A DNA stretch of 56,905 nt from Promethearchaeota archaeon (GCA_019058365.1 JAHPZE010000028.1:1-56905), one strand, 5' to 3'. Counted from the stretch's first letter, positions 34,358 to 43,592 are shown. The notes: generated by a model not told the origin, from the letters alone. Numbers and translations are program-made.

Positions 34358-35626
34358 ATGGTGGAGAAAAAATTGGTTAATACACTAAATCTTAATAATT
34401 CATTCAAATTATATGATGAAGCATTAAATTTAATTCCCGGTGCAATTTTAGGGATACGACGTCCATATAACTTTATTGAAGGGGAGTACCCTATATTCTT
34501 TGAATCTGCAAAAGGTGGAAAAGTAATTGATGTGGATGGGAACGAGTATATTGATATGTTATGCGCTTATGGCCCAATAATCATAGGTCACAGGGAAGAA
34601 GAAATCGATAATGCTGTTATTGAACAAATACGCAATAAAGGATTCTGTATGTCTTTAACTCAACAAGTTCAAAATAAATTGGCAAAAAAATTACGAGAAT
34701 TGATACCATGTTGCGAGAAATTAGTATTAATGAAGATGGGAACTGATGCAACAACAGCAGCAATAAGGGTAGCAAGAGCCTATACGAAAAAAGTTAAGAT
34801 CCTTAGCTGCGGTTATCATGGTTGGTATGATGCCTTCAGTGAAGTCCATGGAATTGAAGCAGGCATACCTAAGAAATTATATGAAGACTTTTTTGAATTT
34901 AAGTTTAATAATCTAGAAGAAGTTGAAAATATATTTAAAAAACATACGAATGAAATTGCGGCTATTATTATAAATCCAATCCATACACCAGGTGGTCGAG
35001 AAGTTGAGATGCCTAAACCAGGATTCTTGAAAGGTATACGTGAATTAGCAACTGAAAATAATGCTTTATTAATATATGATGAGATTAGAACTGGTTTTCG
35101 AGTAGACATGGGAGGAGCACAAAAAATGTTTGGAGTTATTCCTGATCTTGCTGCATTTGGTAAAGCCATGGGAAATGGATACCCTATAAGCACTCTTGTA
35201 GGAAAAGCAGAATTCATGGATGTATTAGTAGAGAAAGTATTTTTAAGTTCAACCTTTTTCCCTAATAGTCTCGCTCAAATAGCATCTCTTAAGACAATTG
35301 AAATACTTGAACGTGAAAAAATATTAAGCAATATTCGTCAAAAGGGAATTCAATTTGCAAGTCAAGTTAAAGAGAGTATTGAAGACAGTGGTGTTCCTTG
35401 CATCTATTCGGGAGAGCCTTGGATGCCATATATTACTTTTATTCCGGATAAAGATTTACTCTATAGAAAACTAAGAGAAGAATTCTATAGACAACTCATT
35501 AGACGGAAAGTATTCCTTCAACCTTTCCATCATGGTTATATATGCTCACGACATTCAGAAGAAGATATGAATTATGCAGCAAATATGATTGATGATTCTT
35601 TGAAGGAAATTAAGAAATTGTTATGA
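34358..35626 (+). CDS. Class III aminotransferase, candidate 3-aminobutyryl-CoA aminotransferase
   Basis: This 422-residue PLP enzyme resembles glutamate-1-semialdehyde aminomutase. Its motifs are DVDGNEYIDMLCAYGPIIIG, MGTDATTAAIRVARAYT, the cofactor Asp in YDEIRTGFR and the PLP lysine K269 (FGKAMGNGYP). There are no haem genes. It starts the lysine fermentation cluster, 26 bp before Kce. In Cloacimonadota-type lysine fermentation a class III acyl-CoA beta-transaminase (Kat) replaces the ammonia-lyase Kal and converts 3-aminobutyryl-CoA to acetoacetyl-CoA. That is the best reading here. No kal gene is seen. Confidence 0.7.
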   Translation: MVEKKLVNTLNLNNSFKLYDEALNLIPGAILGIRRPYNFIEGEYPIFFESAKGGKVIDVDGNEYIDMLCAYGPIIIGHREEEIDNAVIEQIRNKGFCMSLTQQVQNKLAKKLRELIPCCEKLVLMKMGTDATTAAIRVARAYTKKVKILSCGYHGWYDAFSEVHGIEAGIPKKLYEDFFEFKFNNLEEVENIFKKHTNEIAAIIINPIHTPGGREVEMPKPGFLKGIRELATENNALLIYDEIRTGFRVDMGGAQKMFGVIPDLAAFGKAMGNGYPISTLVGKAEFMDVLVEKVFLSSTFFPNSLAQIASLKTIEILEREKILSNIRQKGIQFASQVKESIEDSGVPCIYSGEPWMPYITFIPDKDLLYRKLREEFYRQLIRRKVFLQPFHHGYICSRHSEEDMNYAANMIDDSLKEIKKLL

Positions 35627-35652
35627 ATAATTAAAATTAGAGTGAAAAATTT

Positions 35653-36480
35653 ATGGAAAAATTGATTATAACTGCCGCTATAAGTGGAGCAGAGGTCACA
35701 AAGGAAAATAACCCCAATATTCCATATACTGCAGAAGAAATAGGAAAGGAAGCTGAATTTGCTTATAAGGTTGGAGCTAGTATCATCCATTTACATGTTA
35801 GGGAAGATGATGGAACTCCTACTCAAAAAAAGGAAAGATTTAGAGAATGTATTGAAGAAATTAGAAGAAGAGTTCCTGATGTAATCATTTTACCTTCCAC
35901 TGGTGGTGCTGTAGGGATGACAAACGAGGAAAGACTTCAACCTATTTATTTAGAGCCTTCTCCTGAAATGGCTACATTAGATTGCGGAACAATGAATTGG
36001 ATTGGCGGAGATGAAATCTTTCTCAACACTGAGAATACAATAATCTATTTTGTCCAAGAGATGAATAATCGGGGAATTAAATATGAATTAGAATGTTTTG
36101 ATAAAGGAATGATTGATACCGTTTTAAGATTGCATAATAAAGGATATATTAAAGGTCCTATGCACTTTAATTTCATGTTAGGTGTAAAAGGAGGAATTAA
36201 TGCTTCAGTAAGAGATTTTTTATTCTTAGTTAATAGTATTCCTAAAAATTCTACATTTAGTATTGGAGCTATTGGTAGGTATGAATTTCCGATGATTACG
36301 TTATCTATAATAATGGGAGGGCATGTTCGAGTTGGTTTTGAAGATAATCTTTATTTATCTAAAGGGATATTAGCAAATTCTAATGGGGAACTGGTAGAAA
36401 AAGTTGTTAGAATAGCACATGAACTAGGGAGAGAAATTGCAAAACCCGATGAAGCACGCAAAATCCTAAGTTTAATATAA
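35653..36480 (+). CDS. kce: 3-keto-5-aminohexanoate cleavage enzyme (BKACE family)
   Basis: The 275-residue DUF849/BKACE protein is collinear with characterised Kce. The N-terminus LIITAAISGAE, the zinc ligands H46 and H48 in IHLHVREDDG, STGGAVGM and the third zinc ligand E230 in GHVRVGFEDN are all at canonical positions. Kce condenses 3-keto-5-aminohexanoate with acetyl-CoA to give acetoacetate and 3-aminobutyryl-CoA. Its place between the candidate Kat and Kdd supports exactly this member of a functionally diverse family. A GAGTGA ribosome site precedes the ATG. Confidence 0.9.
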   Translation: MEKLIITAAISGAEVTKENNPNIPYTAEEIGKEAEFAYKVGASIIHLHVREDDGTPTQKKERFRECIEEIRRRVPDVIILPSTGGAVGMTNEERLQPIYLEPSPEMATLDCGTMNWIGGDEIFLNTENTIIYFVQEMNNRGIKYELECFDKGMIDTVLRLHNKGYIKGPMHFNFMLGVKGGINASVRDFLFLVNSIPKNSTFSIGAIGRYEFPMITLSIIMGGHVRVGFEDNLYLSKGILANSNGELVEKVVRIAHELGREIAKPDEARKILSLI

Positions 36481-36512
36481 TATAATTTATTTGAGTTTTG
36501 TAGGATGAAAAT

Positions 36513-37220
36513 ATGTATAAGGAATTAGCAAAATACTATGATTTAATCTATTCGTGGAAAGATTATAAGGGAGAAGTCAGTAAAATTAAGGAATTGATTA
36601 AGAAATATAAAAAATCTGATGGTAATAAATTATTAGATGTTGGTTGTGGAACAGGAAAACATTTGGAATATCTTAAAGATGAATATTCTTGTATTGGTAC
36701 GGATATTAATGCAAAAATGTTGGATATTGCAAAAGAAAAGGTTAGCGATGTAATTTTCGCCCTATCAGACATGATAACTTTAAAGCTCAAAGATAAATTC
36801 GACATAATTTTATGTTTGTTTAGTTCAATTGGGTATGTAAAAACATATCCAAATTTAAAAAAGACAATAATTAACTTTGCCAATCATTTAGAAAAAGGAG
36901 GAATAATAATTATCGAACCATGGTTTACAAAAGATGCCTATTGGGTAGGACACCCCGGTATGACCACTTACGATGGTGAAGATATTAAGATTGCGAGATT
37001 AAATACAGCAAAATTAAAAGATGGTCTTTCAGTTATGGAAATGCATCATTTAATTGTTGAAAGAAATGAAGATGTTAAGTATTTTGTTGATCATCACGAA
37101 TTAGGACTCTTTGAAATTGAAAAGTTTTTAGAGATTATGATTGAAGCTGGATTAAAAGCAGAATTTTTGAAAGATGGCTTAATGAAAGATAGAGGTCTCT
37201 ATATAGGAACAAAATCATAA
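36513..37220 (+). CDS. SAM-dependent methyltransferase inside the lysine cluster
   Basis: This 235-residue class I methyltransferase has an N-terminal MYKELAKYYDLIYSWKDY, motif I LLDVGCGTGKHLEYL, GTDINAKMLDIAKEK and FDIILCLFSSIGYV. The C-terminal half (FVDHHELGLFEIEKFLEIM and DRGLYIGTK) resembles TylM1/DesVI-like sugar N-methyltransferases, whose substrates are amines. It sits 32 bp after Kce and 34 bp before Kdd, all in one direction. It may methylate an amino compound of this pathway, but no known lysine fermentation step needs it. Confidence 0.75.
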   Translation: MYKELAKYYDLIYSWKDYKGEVSKIKELIKKYKKSDGNKLLDVGCGTGKHLEYLKDEYSCIGTDINAKMLDIAKEKVSDVIFALSDMITLKLKDKFDIILCLFSSIGYVKTYPNLKKTIINFANHLEKGGIIIIEPWFTKDAYWVGHPGMTTYDGEDIKIARLNTAKLKDGLSVMEMHHLIVERNEDVKYFVDHHELGLFEIEKFLEIMIEAGLKAEFLKDGLMKDRGLYIGTKS

Positions 37221-37254
37221 AAATTTTTACACATTTATAAATTTGAGTGATAAT

Positions 37255-38295
37255 ATGAAGAAAGGATCCAAATATGGGACACATAGAGTTCTTGAACCTA
37301 AGGGTTCTTTACCCCAATCCGCAATTAAAATTTCTAATGATATGGAAATATTTGATAATGAAATTTTAATAGATGTTGATTATTTGAACATTGATTCAGC
37401 TAGTTTTAAACAATTAGCAGAAGAAGCAAAAGGAAATATTGATAAAATCAAAAATAAAATCATAGAAATTGTTAGAGAAAAAGGTAAAATGCAAAATCCA
37501 GTGACTGGGTCTGGTGGAATGCTCATGGGGCGTGTAGTAAATATCGGTGATTCTTTAAAAGATAAAATTGATTTGAAAATTGGAGACAAAATTGCTACCT
37601 TGGTATCACTTTCATTAACACCGCTTAGAATAGATAAAATTTTAAATATTCACCCTGAAATTGATAGAATAGAAATCAATGGAAAAGCTATTCTTTTTGA
37701 GAGTGGAATATATGCGAAAATTCCTAAAGATATTGAATATACATTGGCACTAGCTGCTCTTGATGTTGCAGGAGCTCCAGCACAAGTAAAAAAACTTGTT
37801 AAAGAAGGTAATGTAGTATTAATTCTGGGGGCTACAGGAAAATCAGGTTTATTGTGTTCCTACATGGCAAAAAAAATGGTTGGTAAAAAAGGAATAGTCA
37901 TTGGACAAGCAAGAAATGAATCGCGCGCAGCATTTCTTAGAAACACAAATTTTTGTCATAAGATTATTATAGGTGATGTTCTAAATCCTATAAATATATT
38001 AGAAGAGACCTTAACTGTGAATGATGGAAAAGAAGTAGACATTTCAATCAATTGTTTAAGCATACCTAATACAGAAATGGCTAGTATTTTACCAGTAAGA
38101 GACGGGGGAATAGTTTATTTCTTTTCTATGGCAACAAGCTTTACTAAGGCAGCTTTAGGTGCTGAAGGAGTAGGAAAAGATGTTACAATGATTATCGGTA
38201 ATGGATATACAAAAAATCATGCGCAAATTACGTTGGATTTAATACAAGAATCAGAAATGCTAAGAAAAATCTTTAAAGAAAAATATATATCATAA
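37255..38295 (+). CDS. kdd: L-erythro-3,5-diaminohexanoate dehydrogenase
   Basis: The 346-residue protein begins KKGSKYGTHRVLEPKGSLPQ and contains NPVTGSGGMLMGRV and LALAALDVAGAPAQV. The nucleotide-binding VLILGATGKSGLL is present, as in Kdd of clostridia and fusobacteria. Kdd oxidises 3,5-diaminohexanoate to 3-keto-5-aminohexanoate with NAD+ and release of ammonia. I start at ATG 37255, which has GAGTGA just upstream, rather than at the TTG 12 bases earlier. Neighbours Kce and KamA supply the steps after and before it. Confidence 0.9.
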   Translation: MKKGSKYGTHRVLEPKGSLPQSAIKISNDMEIFDNEILIDVDYLNIDSASFKQLAEEAKGNIDKIKNKIIEIVREKGKMQNPVTGSGGMLMGRVVNIGDSLKDKIDLKIGDKIATLVSLSLTPLRIDKILNIHPEIDRIEINGKAILFESGIYAKIPKDIEYTLALAALDVAGAPAQVKKLVKEGNVVLILGATGKSGLLCSYMAKKMVGKKGIVIGQARNESRAAFLRNTNFCHKIIIGDVLNPINILEETLTVNDGKEVDISINCLSIPNTEMASILPVRDGGIVYFFSMATSFTKAALGAEGVGKDVTMIIGNGYTKNHAQITLDLIQESEMLRKIFKEKYIS

Positions 38296-38349
38296 CTTCT
38301 TGTTGTTAGAAAATCTATATTCGAAGCTAATATTTTCCCCTAATTTTGC

Positions 38350-38425
38350 TATGTTTTATGGTTTTCTCGTAAAAAAAAATTTATTTGAAATTCTTTTCTT
38401 TACCTTATTTTCAAAACAACTTTAA
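38350..38425 (+). terminator. A/T tracts after kdd
   Basis: Between kdd and kamA there are 268 bases with T-rich runs near 38375-38420 and no coding pattern. A likely terminator is followed by a new TATA-like element near 38500-38520 (AAACGTTTTTAATTAAATG). This implies that kamA has its own promoter. Confidence 0.35.
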
Positions 38426-38563
38426 ATTTTAGTTAAATTTTAATGAAAAATTATTGAAATGGATTTTATTAAAAAATGAAAAATTAGATAAATTATTTGA
38501 GGATAAACGTTTTTAATTAAATGTCAGTTAAGTTAAATATCACAGATATTAGTGAATTAAATT

Positions 38564-39802
38564 ATGAAAGTTAATAGACGTAAAGAGTTATTTAGTAATG
38601 TTAACGATAAGGATTGGAATGATTGGCATTGGCAGGTTAGAAATAGGATAACAACTTTGGAAGAACTCAAAAAATATATTACCTTAACCAAGGAAGAAGA
38701 TGATTCTCGAATTTTAGAGGAATATAGAATGGCAATTACCCCCTATTATTTATCCTTAATTGATCCTGATGATCCATATGATCCTATTAGAAAACAAGCA
38801 ATTCCAACTACTCATGAATTAAATAGATGTCAAAGTGACTTGGAAGATCCACTAAGTGAAGATATTGATTCTCCAGTTCCTGGTTTAACTCATCGATACC
38901 CTGACAGAGTCTTATTTTTGGTAACAGAGAAATGTTCAATGTATTGTAGACATTGTACACGGAGAAGATTTGCGGGACATCTTGATATGGGACCGCAACC
39001 ATCACAGATAGATGCTTGTATTGAATATATAAAAAATACTCCTTCAATTAGAGATGTGCTCTTATCTGGAGGAGATGCGTTATTAATGTCTGATGAAAAA
39101 TTAGAAGAAATTCTCAAGAAATTGAAACCAATAACTCATGTAGAAATTATACGTATAGGTTCTAGAGCTCCAGTAACTAATCCTTTCCGTATTACTCCGG
39201 AATTATGTGAAATGCTGCAAAAATATCATCCAATTTGGTTTAATACACATTTTAACCACCCAAATGAAATAACAGAAGATTCTAAAAGAGCCTGCGAGAT
39301 GTTAGCTAATGCAGGGATGCCTCTTGGAAATCAATCCGTTTTATTAAAGGGTGTAAATGATTGTATTCATATAATGAAAAAATTAGTGCATGAATTAGTT
39401 AAAATTCGAGTGAGACCATATTATATTTACCAATGCGACCTTTCTTTAGGTCTTGGACATTTTAGAACAAGTGTAGCTCAAGGTATTGAAATAATTGAAG
39501 GATTAAGAGGTCATACTTCAGGATTATGTGTACCTACTTTTGTTGTTGATGCTCCAGGAGGCGGTGGAAAAATACCAGTTATGCCAGGGTATACAATATC
39601 TCAAGGAAATACTCGAGTTGTATTAAGGAATTTTGAAGGAGTCATAACGACTTATGAAGAACCAAATGATTATGTACCAGACTGTCATTGTGAAGATTGT
39701 GAAAAACAAATCGGAGTTAGTGCATTACTGAGTGGTGAAAAAGTTACTATTGAACCCGCAGATCTGAAAAGGAAACTAAGAAGAAAAAAACTTACTAAAT
39801 AA
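38564..39802 (+). CDS. kamA: L-lysine 2,3-aminomutase
   Basis: This 412-residue radical-SAM and PLP enzyme has the cluster motif C124-SMY-C128-RH-C131. The N-terminal WNDWHWQVRNRITTLEELK is diagnostic for KamA. The PLP lysine is K336 in APGGGGKIPVMPGY. A C-terminal Cys pattern (PDCHCEDCEK) matches the dimer zinc site of clostridial KamA. It converts L-lysine to L-beta-lysine, the first step of lysine fermentation. In some archaea a relative serves N-epsilon-acetyl-beta-lysine synthesis. No AblB acetyltransferase follows here, and KamDE do, so fermentation is the better reading. Confidence 0.93.
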   Translation: MKVNRRKELFSNVNDKDWNDWHWQVRNRITTLEELKKYITLTKEEDDSRILEEYRMAITPYYLSLIDPDDPYDPIRKQAIPTTHELNRCQSDLEDPLSEDIDSPVPGLTHRYPDRVLFLVTEKCSMYCRHCTRRRFAGHLDMGPQPSQIDACIEYIKNTPSIRDVLLSGGDALLMSDEKLEEILKKLKPITHVEIIRIGSRAPVTNPFRITPELCEMLQKYHPIWFNTHFNHPNEITEDSKRACEMLANAGMPLGNQSVLLKGVNDCIHIMKKLVHELVKIRVRPYYIYQCDLSLGLGHFRTSVAQGIEIIEGLRGHTSGLCVPTFVVDAPGGGGKIPVMPGYTISQGNTRVVLRNFEGVITTYEEPNDYVPDCHCEDCEKQIGVSALLSGEKVTIEPADLKRKLRRKKLTK

Positions 39803-39805
39803 TTC

Positions 39806-39822
39806 TAAAGTTTAAATAAGTT
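39806..39822 (+). promoter_or_regulatory. TATA-like element before kamB
   Basis: AAAGTTTAAATAAG lies just after the kamA stop, about 55-65 bp before the kamB ATG. It could drive kamB-kamD-kamE separately from kamA. Confidence 0.35.
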
Positions 39823-39871
39823 AGTTTTATTTCTGTAATTATCAAAAACACTAATTGTTTTTGTCAAGAAA

Positions 39872-40903
39872 ATGGATTTTATGACTAACTTTCTTAATAA
39901 CATCACTACATTTTCAGTTGTTTCAATAATTGGTCTCGCAAAAAATGTTAGTAAAACTACAACATTAAATTATATTATAAAAAACTTGAAAGGTTATAAG
40001 CTAGGTCTAACTTCTATTGGAAGAGATGGGGAAAAATATGATGTGATTACACTTTTACCAAAACCTCGAATATATATTAAAAGAAATACAATAATTGCGA
40101 CAGCAAGACAAAGTTATGAAGCAAGTGAAGTACAAATGGAGATATTAAAAACTACTGACTTTAATACTCCATTAGGGGAAGTATTAATATTAAAAGCATT
40201 AAGCGATGGGTTGGTTGAATTAGCTGGACCATCAACCAATAAAAATTTGAAAAAACTATGCGTAGAATTAAAAGATTTAGGATGTGATCTGATTCTCATT
40301 GATGGGGCATTTGATAGGAGATCTTATGCAACACCCATCATATCTGACGCTATAATCCTTTCTACGGGAGCTTCTGTATCAGAAGATATCCAAAATGTTA
40401 TTGATTTAACAGCTCATACAATTGATTTATTAAATTTAGAATGCGAGAAAGAAAAGGAAATTTCAGATATAGCTAAGGATATATTTAAAAAAGCAAAAGT
40501 AGGTATAGTGGATAATCAAACTAATATAAAATTATTAGATGTACCCACTCCTTTAGATGCTGCAAAAGATATTTCTGCAAATTTAGATGAAAAATCTAGA
40601 TATGTTATAATAAATGGCGCAATTACTGATAAATTATTAGAAGATTTAATGAAATTTACACATAAATATAAGGGAGTAACGTTCCTAGTAGAAGATGCAA
40701 CTAAACTTTTCTTAAGTAAAAATTTAAAGAATAAGTTCCAAAAAAAAGGTGGAATAATAAAAGTCTTACATTCCATTAAGGTTATAGCAGTTACTATAAA
40801 CCCAACTTCTCCATTGGGATATCAATTTGAAAAAGATAACTTTTTAAATTTAATGAAAAAAAAACTCGATGTTCCTGTTTATGATTTGGGAGCAGGTAAT
40901 TAG
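39872..40903 (+). CDS. kamB: Lysine 5,6-aminomutase reactivase subunit KamB
   Basis: The 343-residue protein has IIGLAKNVSKTTTLN near the N-terminus (G21-K28-T29), LGLTSIGRDGE and an internal LILIDGAFDRRSYATP. This is the layout of KamB proteins found between kamA and kamD in clostridial lysine clusters. The Walker A-like loop has Ser in place of the Gly before Lys. KamB is thought to work with the MutS-like ATPase KamC to reactivate the B12-dependent lysine 5,6-aminomutase. No kamC is found between this gene and kamD or elsewhere in the window. Confidence 0.8.
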   Translation: MDFMTNFLNNITTFSVVSIIGLAKNVSKTTTLNYIIKNLKGYKLGLTSIGRDGEKYDVITLLPKPRIYIKRNTIIATARQSYEASEVQMEILKTTDFNTPLGEVLILKALSDGLVELAGPSTNKNLKKLCVELKDLGCDLILIDGAFDRRSYATPIISDAIILSTGASVSEDIQNVIDLTAHTIDLLNLECEKEKEISDIAKDIFKKAKVGIVDNQTNIKLLDVPTPLDAAKDISANLDEKSRYVIINGAITDKLLEDLMKFTHKYKGVTFLVEDATKLFLSKNLKNKFQKKGGIIKVLHSIKVIAVTINPTSPLGYQFEKDNFLNLMKKKLDVPVYDLGAGN

Positions 40904-40935
40904 AATAATACAAATTAATATTAAAAGTTAAAATT

Positions 40936-42534
40936 GTGAATAGATTGAATGAAAAAGGAAAGCAAATTAAGAGTAAATTGAATTTAGATTTTATATTAGT
41001 AAATAAAGCGAGACAAACCGCTAAAAAAATTGCTTTTGAGACTCAAAAATTTATTGATGTTCATACTACCACAACAATAGAAAGAACAGTTTGTAGATTA
41101 CTTGGGATAGATGACATTGATGAATTTAATGTACCTCTTCCTAATATTGTTGTAGACCATATCAATAAGAAGAATCGTCTAGGAAGCGGTGTTGCAAATC
41201 TAATTGGAAATGCTATATTACATACAAATCTTACACCTCAAGAAATTGCAAAAAAAGTTGCAAGGAATGAGTTAGATTTAACAGAATTATCCTTAAAAGA
41301 TATTTCTGATATTAAAGCTACGATTAATGTCATTGCCCAAGAAACCTTAGTGAAGATATCTCAGAATAAGAAAAAAAGAGAAAAATTTCTTCATGGATAT
41401 GGTGATAAAGAGGGACCATTGATATACGTTATTGTAGCTACAGGAAATATTTATGAAGATATAATTCAAGCAAAAGCAGTCGCAAGACAGGGCGCTGATG
41501 TAATCGCTGTCATTCGATCTACAGTACAAAGTTTACTTGATTACGTACCTTATGGTGCAACCACTGAAGGATTTGGTGGAACTTATGCTACTCAAGAAAA
41601 TTTCCGACTCATGAGAAAGGCATTAGATGATGTCAGTGAGGAATTAGGTAGATACGTAAGGCTAACTAATTATTGTTCTGGTTTATGTATGCCAGAAATT
41701 GCAGCTATGGGGGCATTTGAGAGGCTTGATATGATGCTAAACGACGCCCTTTATGGAATTTTATTCCGTGATATTAATATGAAAAGAACTATTATTGACC
41801 AATACTTTTCAAGAATGATAAATGCATATGCAGGTGTAATTATAAATACTGGAGAAGACAATTACTTAACTACAGCGGATGCTTATGAAGCAGCTCACAC
41901 GGTTCTTGCTTCTGAATTTATAAATGAACAATTTGCCTTACTTGCTGGATTAAGGGAAGAACAAATGGGATTAGGTCATGCATTTGAAATGAATCCTGAT
42001 TTAGAGAATGGTTTTTTATATGAACTTGCTCAAGCTCAAATGACACGAGAAATATTTCCGAAGGCTCCTTTAAAGTATATGCCTCCAACAAAATTTATGA
42101 CAGGAAACATATTCAAAGGGCATATTCAAGATGCATTATTTAATATAATAACTATTATGACAAATCAAAGAATTCATCTTCTAGGTATGTTAACAGAAGC
42201 AATACATACACCTTTTATGTCAGATAGAGCTTTATCTATTGAAAATGCGTGCTATATATTCAATAATATGAAATCTATTAATGAGGAGATAGTATTCAAG
42301 AAAGGGGGATTAATGGAAAGAAGAGTTGACGAGGTCCTTCATAAAGCATTTGATTTGTTGAAGGAAATCGAAAAAGAAGGGTTGTTTAAAACAATTGAAA
42401 AGGGAATTTTCGCTAACATTAAAAGACCAATAGATGGAGGTAAAGGTTTGGATGGTGTAGTTAAGAAAGAGAAAGAGTATTTTAATCCCTTTATTGAACT
42501 TATGATTAGAGAATTAACAAAAGGAGGGAACTAG
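40936..42534 (+). CDS. kamD: Lysine 5,6-aminomutase alpha subunit
   Basis: The 532-residue protein is full length for KamD. Features are LDFILVNKARQTAKKIA near the start, FLHGYGDKEGPLIYVIVATGNIYEDI, VAVIRSTVQSLLDYVPYG and GGTYATQENFRLMRKALD, forming the TIM-barrel that holds PLP and adenosylcobalamin. It starts with GTG at 40936. With KamE it moves the terminal amino group of beta-lysine (or D-lysine) to make 3,5-diaminohexanoate (or 2,5-diaminohexanoate). It is followed one base later by kamE. Confidence 0.93.
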   Translation: MNRLNEKGKQIKSKLNLDFILVNKARQTAKKIAFETQKFIDVHTTTTIERTVCRLLGIDDIDEFNVPLPNIVVDHINKKNRLGSGVANLIGNAILHTNLTPQEIAKKVARNELDLTELSLKDISDIKATINVIAQETLVKISQNKKKREKFLHGYGDKEGPLIYVIVATGNIYEDIIQAKAVARQGADVIAVIRSTVQSLLDYVPYGATTEGFGGTYATQENFRLMRKALDDVSEELGRYVRLTNYCSGLCMPEIAAMGAFERLDMMLNDALYGILFRDINMKRTIIDQYFSRMINAYAGVIINTGEDNYLTTADAYEAAHTVLASEFINEQFALLAGLREEQMGLGHAFEMNPDLENGFLYELAQAQMTREIFPKAPLKYMPPTKFMTGNIFKGHIQDALFNIITIMTNQRIHLLGMLTEAIHTPFMSDRALSIENACYIFNNMKSINEEIVFKKGGLMERRVDEVLHKAFDLLKEIEKEGLFKTIEKGIFANIKRPIDGGKGLDGVVKKEKEYFNPFIELMIRELTKGGN

Positions 42535-42535
42535 A

Positions 42536-43324
42536 ATGGGAGGAGGACAATATTCGACTGAAAAAGAAGCTTTTGATAAAAACCTTGATTTAACAAAAAT
42601 CAAACCTTATGGAGATACAATGAACGATGGAAAGATGCAGGTAAGTTTTACACTTCCAGTTGAAGATGGTGATAAGGCAATTGAAGCAGCTAAAGAGCTC
42701 GCAGAAAAAATGGGATTAAAAGATCCAGAGGTTGTCTATCATTCATCATTAGACAAAGGATTCACTTTTTTCGTAATTTTTGGAAAAATAATTCATACTC
42801 TCGACTATACTAAAATTCAAGTAGAAACTGTAGAAGTAGAGGTTATGTTTAAAGATGATATAAATACATATATAAGAGATAAGATAGGGCGTAAGTTGGT
42901 TATTCTTGGAGCATCTACTGGAACTGATGCCCATACCGTTGGAATCGATGCAATTCTAAATATGAAAGGTTTCGCAGGTCATTATGGTCTTGAACACTAT
43001 GAAATGATTGAAGCTTTTAACTTAGGGAGTCAAGTAACAAATGAAGAATTTGTTAAAAAAGCAATAGAACTTAAAGCTGACGTTTTACTCGTGTCACAAA
43101 CAGTTACACAAAAAGATATACATGTTAAGAACTTAACTCTATTAGTGGATCTCTTAGAAGCTGAAGGAATTAGAGATCGTGTCATTTTAATTTGTGGTGG
43201 TGCAAGAATAAGTAATGAATTAGCTAAAGAATTAGGATATGATGCAGGATTTGGTCCCGGTACCCATGCAGAAATTGTAGCCTCCTTCTTTATACGAGAA
43301 ATTGTGAATAAAAAGCTTACATAA
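42536..43324 (+). CDS. kamE: Lysine 5,6-aminomutase beta subunit
   Basis: The 262-residue protein has the B12-binding motif D131-A-H133-T-V-G136, with the cobalt-ligand His at 133. The PLP-binding lysine is K144 in ILNMKGFAGHYG. Both sit at the positions known for characterised KamE. The start GGGQYSTEKEAFDKNLDLTKI and C-terminal GGARISNELAKELGYDAGFG are typical. The gene starts one base after kamD and has GGAGG in the kamD tail as ribosome site. It ends next to the convergent RAM-domain gene. Confidence 0.93.
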   Translation: MGGGQYSTEKEAFDKNLDLTKIKPYGDTMNDGKMQVSFTLPVEDGDKAIEAAKELAEKMGLKDPEVVYHSSLDKGFTFFVIFGKIIHTLDYTKIQVETVEVEVMFKDDINTYIRDKIGRKLVILGASTGTDAHTVGIDAILNMKGFAGHYGLEHYEMIEAFNLGSQVTNEEFVKKAIELKADVLLVSQTVTQKDIHVKNLTLLVDLLEAEGIRDRVILICGGARISNELAKELGYDAGFGPGTHAEIVASFFIREIVNKKLT

Positions 43325-43570
43325 TTATTTAGTAAATTCTTTCATTACCATATGCGTATTAGAAACTGTAATTCCATCAATCATATCTATTTTATTTGCA
43401 AATATCTCGTATAACTCTTCAGGTGTTTCTACAACAACTTCAGCTAGTAAATCATAATCCCCTGTTAAGGACATCACTTTAGTGATTTGGGGAATTATTT
43501 TTAAATCTTCAATCACAGACTTTATTACACTAATCCCTAATTTACATAAAATAATTGCTTTTATTGTCAT
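43325..43570 (-). CDS. Stand-alone Lrp/AsnC ligand-binding (RAM) domain protein
   Basis: The protein consists only of the RAM domain: TIKAIILCKLG, then ITKVMSLTGDYDLLAEVVVETPE, then a helix and ITVSNTHMVMKEF. There is no helix-turn-helix. RAM domains bind amino acids at dimer interfaces. I use the ATG at 43570 (81 residues). An ATG at 43582 is the alternative, since AAAGGAGGG lies just before it and the true spacing is unclear. It overlaps no other gene but its ribosome site lies within the end of the RAM-fused transporter gene, so the two are probably co-expressed. Confidence 0.8.
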   Translation of the reverse strand: MTIKAIILCKLGISVIKSVIEDLKIIPQITKVMSLTGDYDLLAEVVVETPEELYEIFANKIDMIDGITVSNTHMVMKEFTK

Positions 43571-43592
43571 ACCAAAATACATCCCTCCTTTA

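Noticed and set aside
38564..39802. KamA as AblA of acetyl-beta-lysine osmolyte synthesis
   Set aside because: No AblB-type acetyltransferase follows, while kce, kdd, kamB, kamD and kamE surround it.
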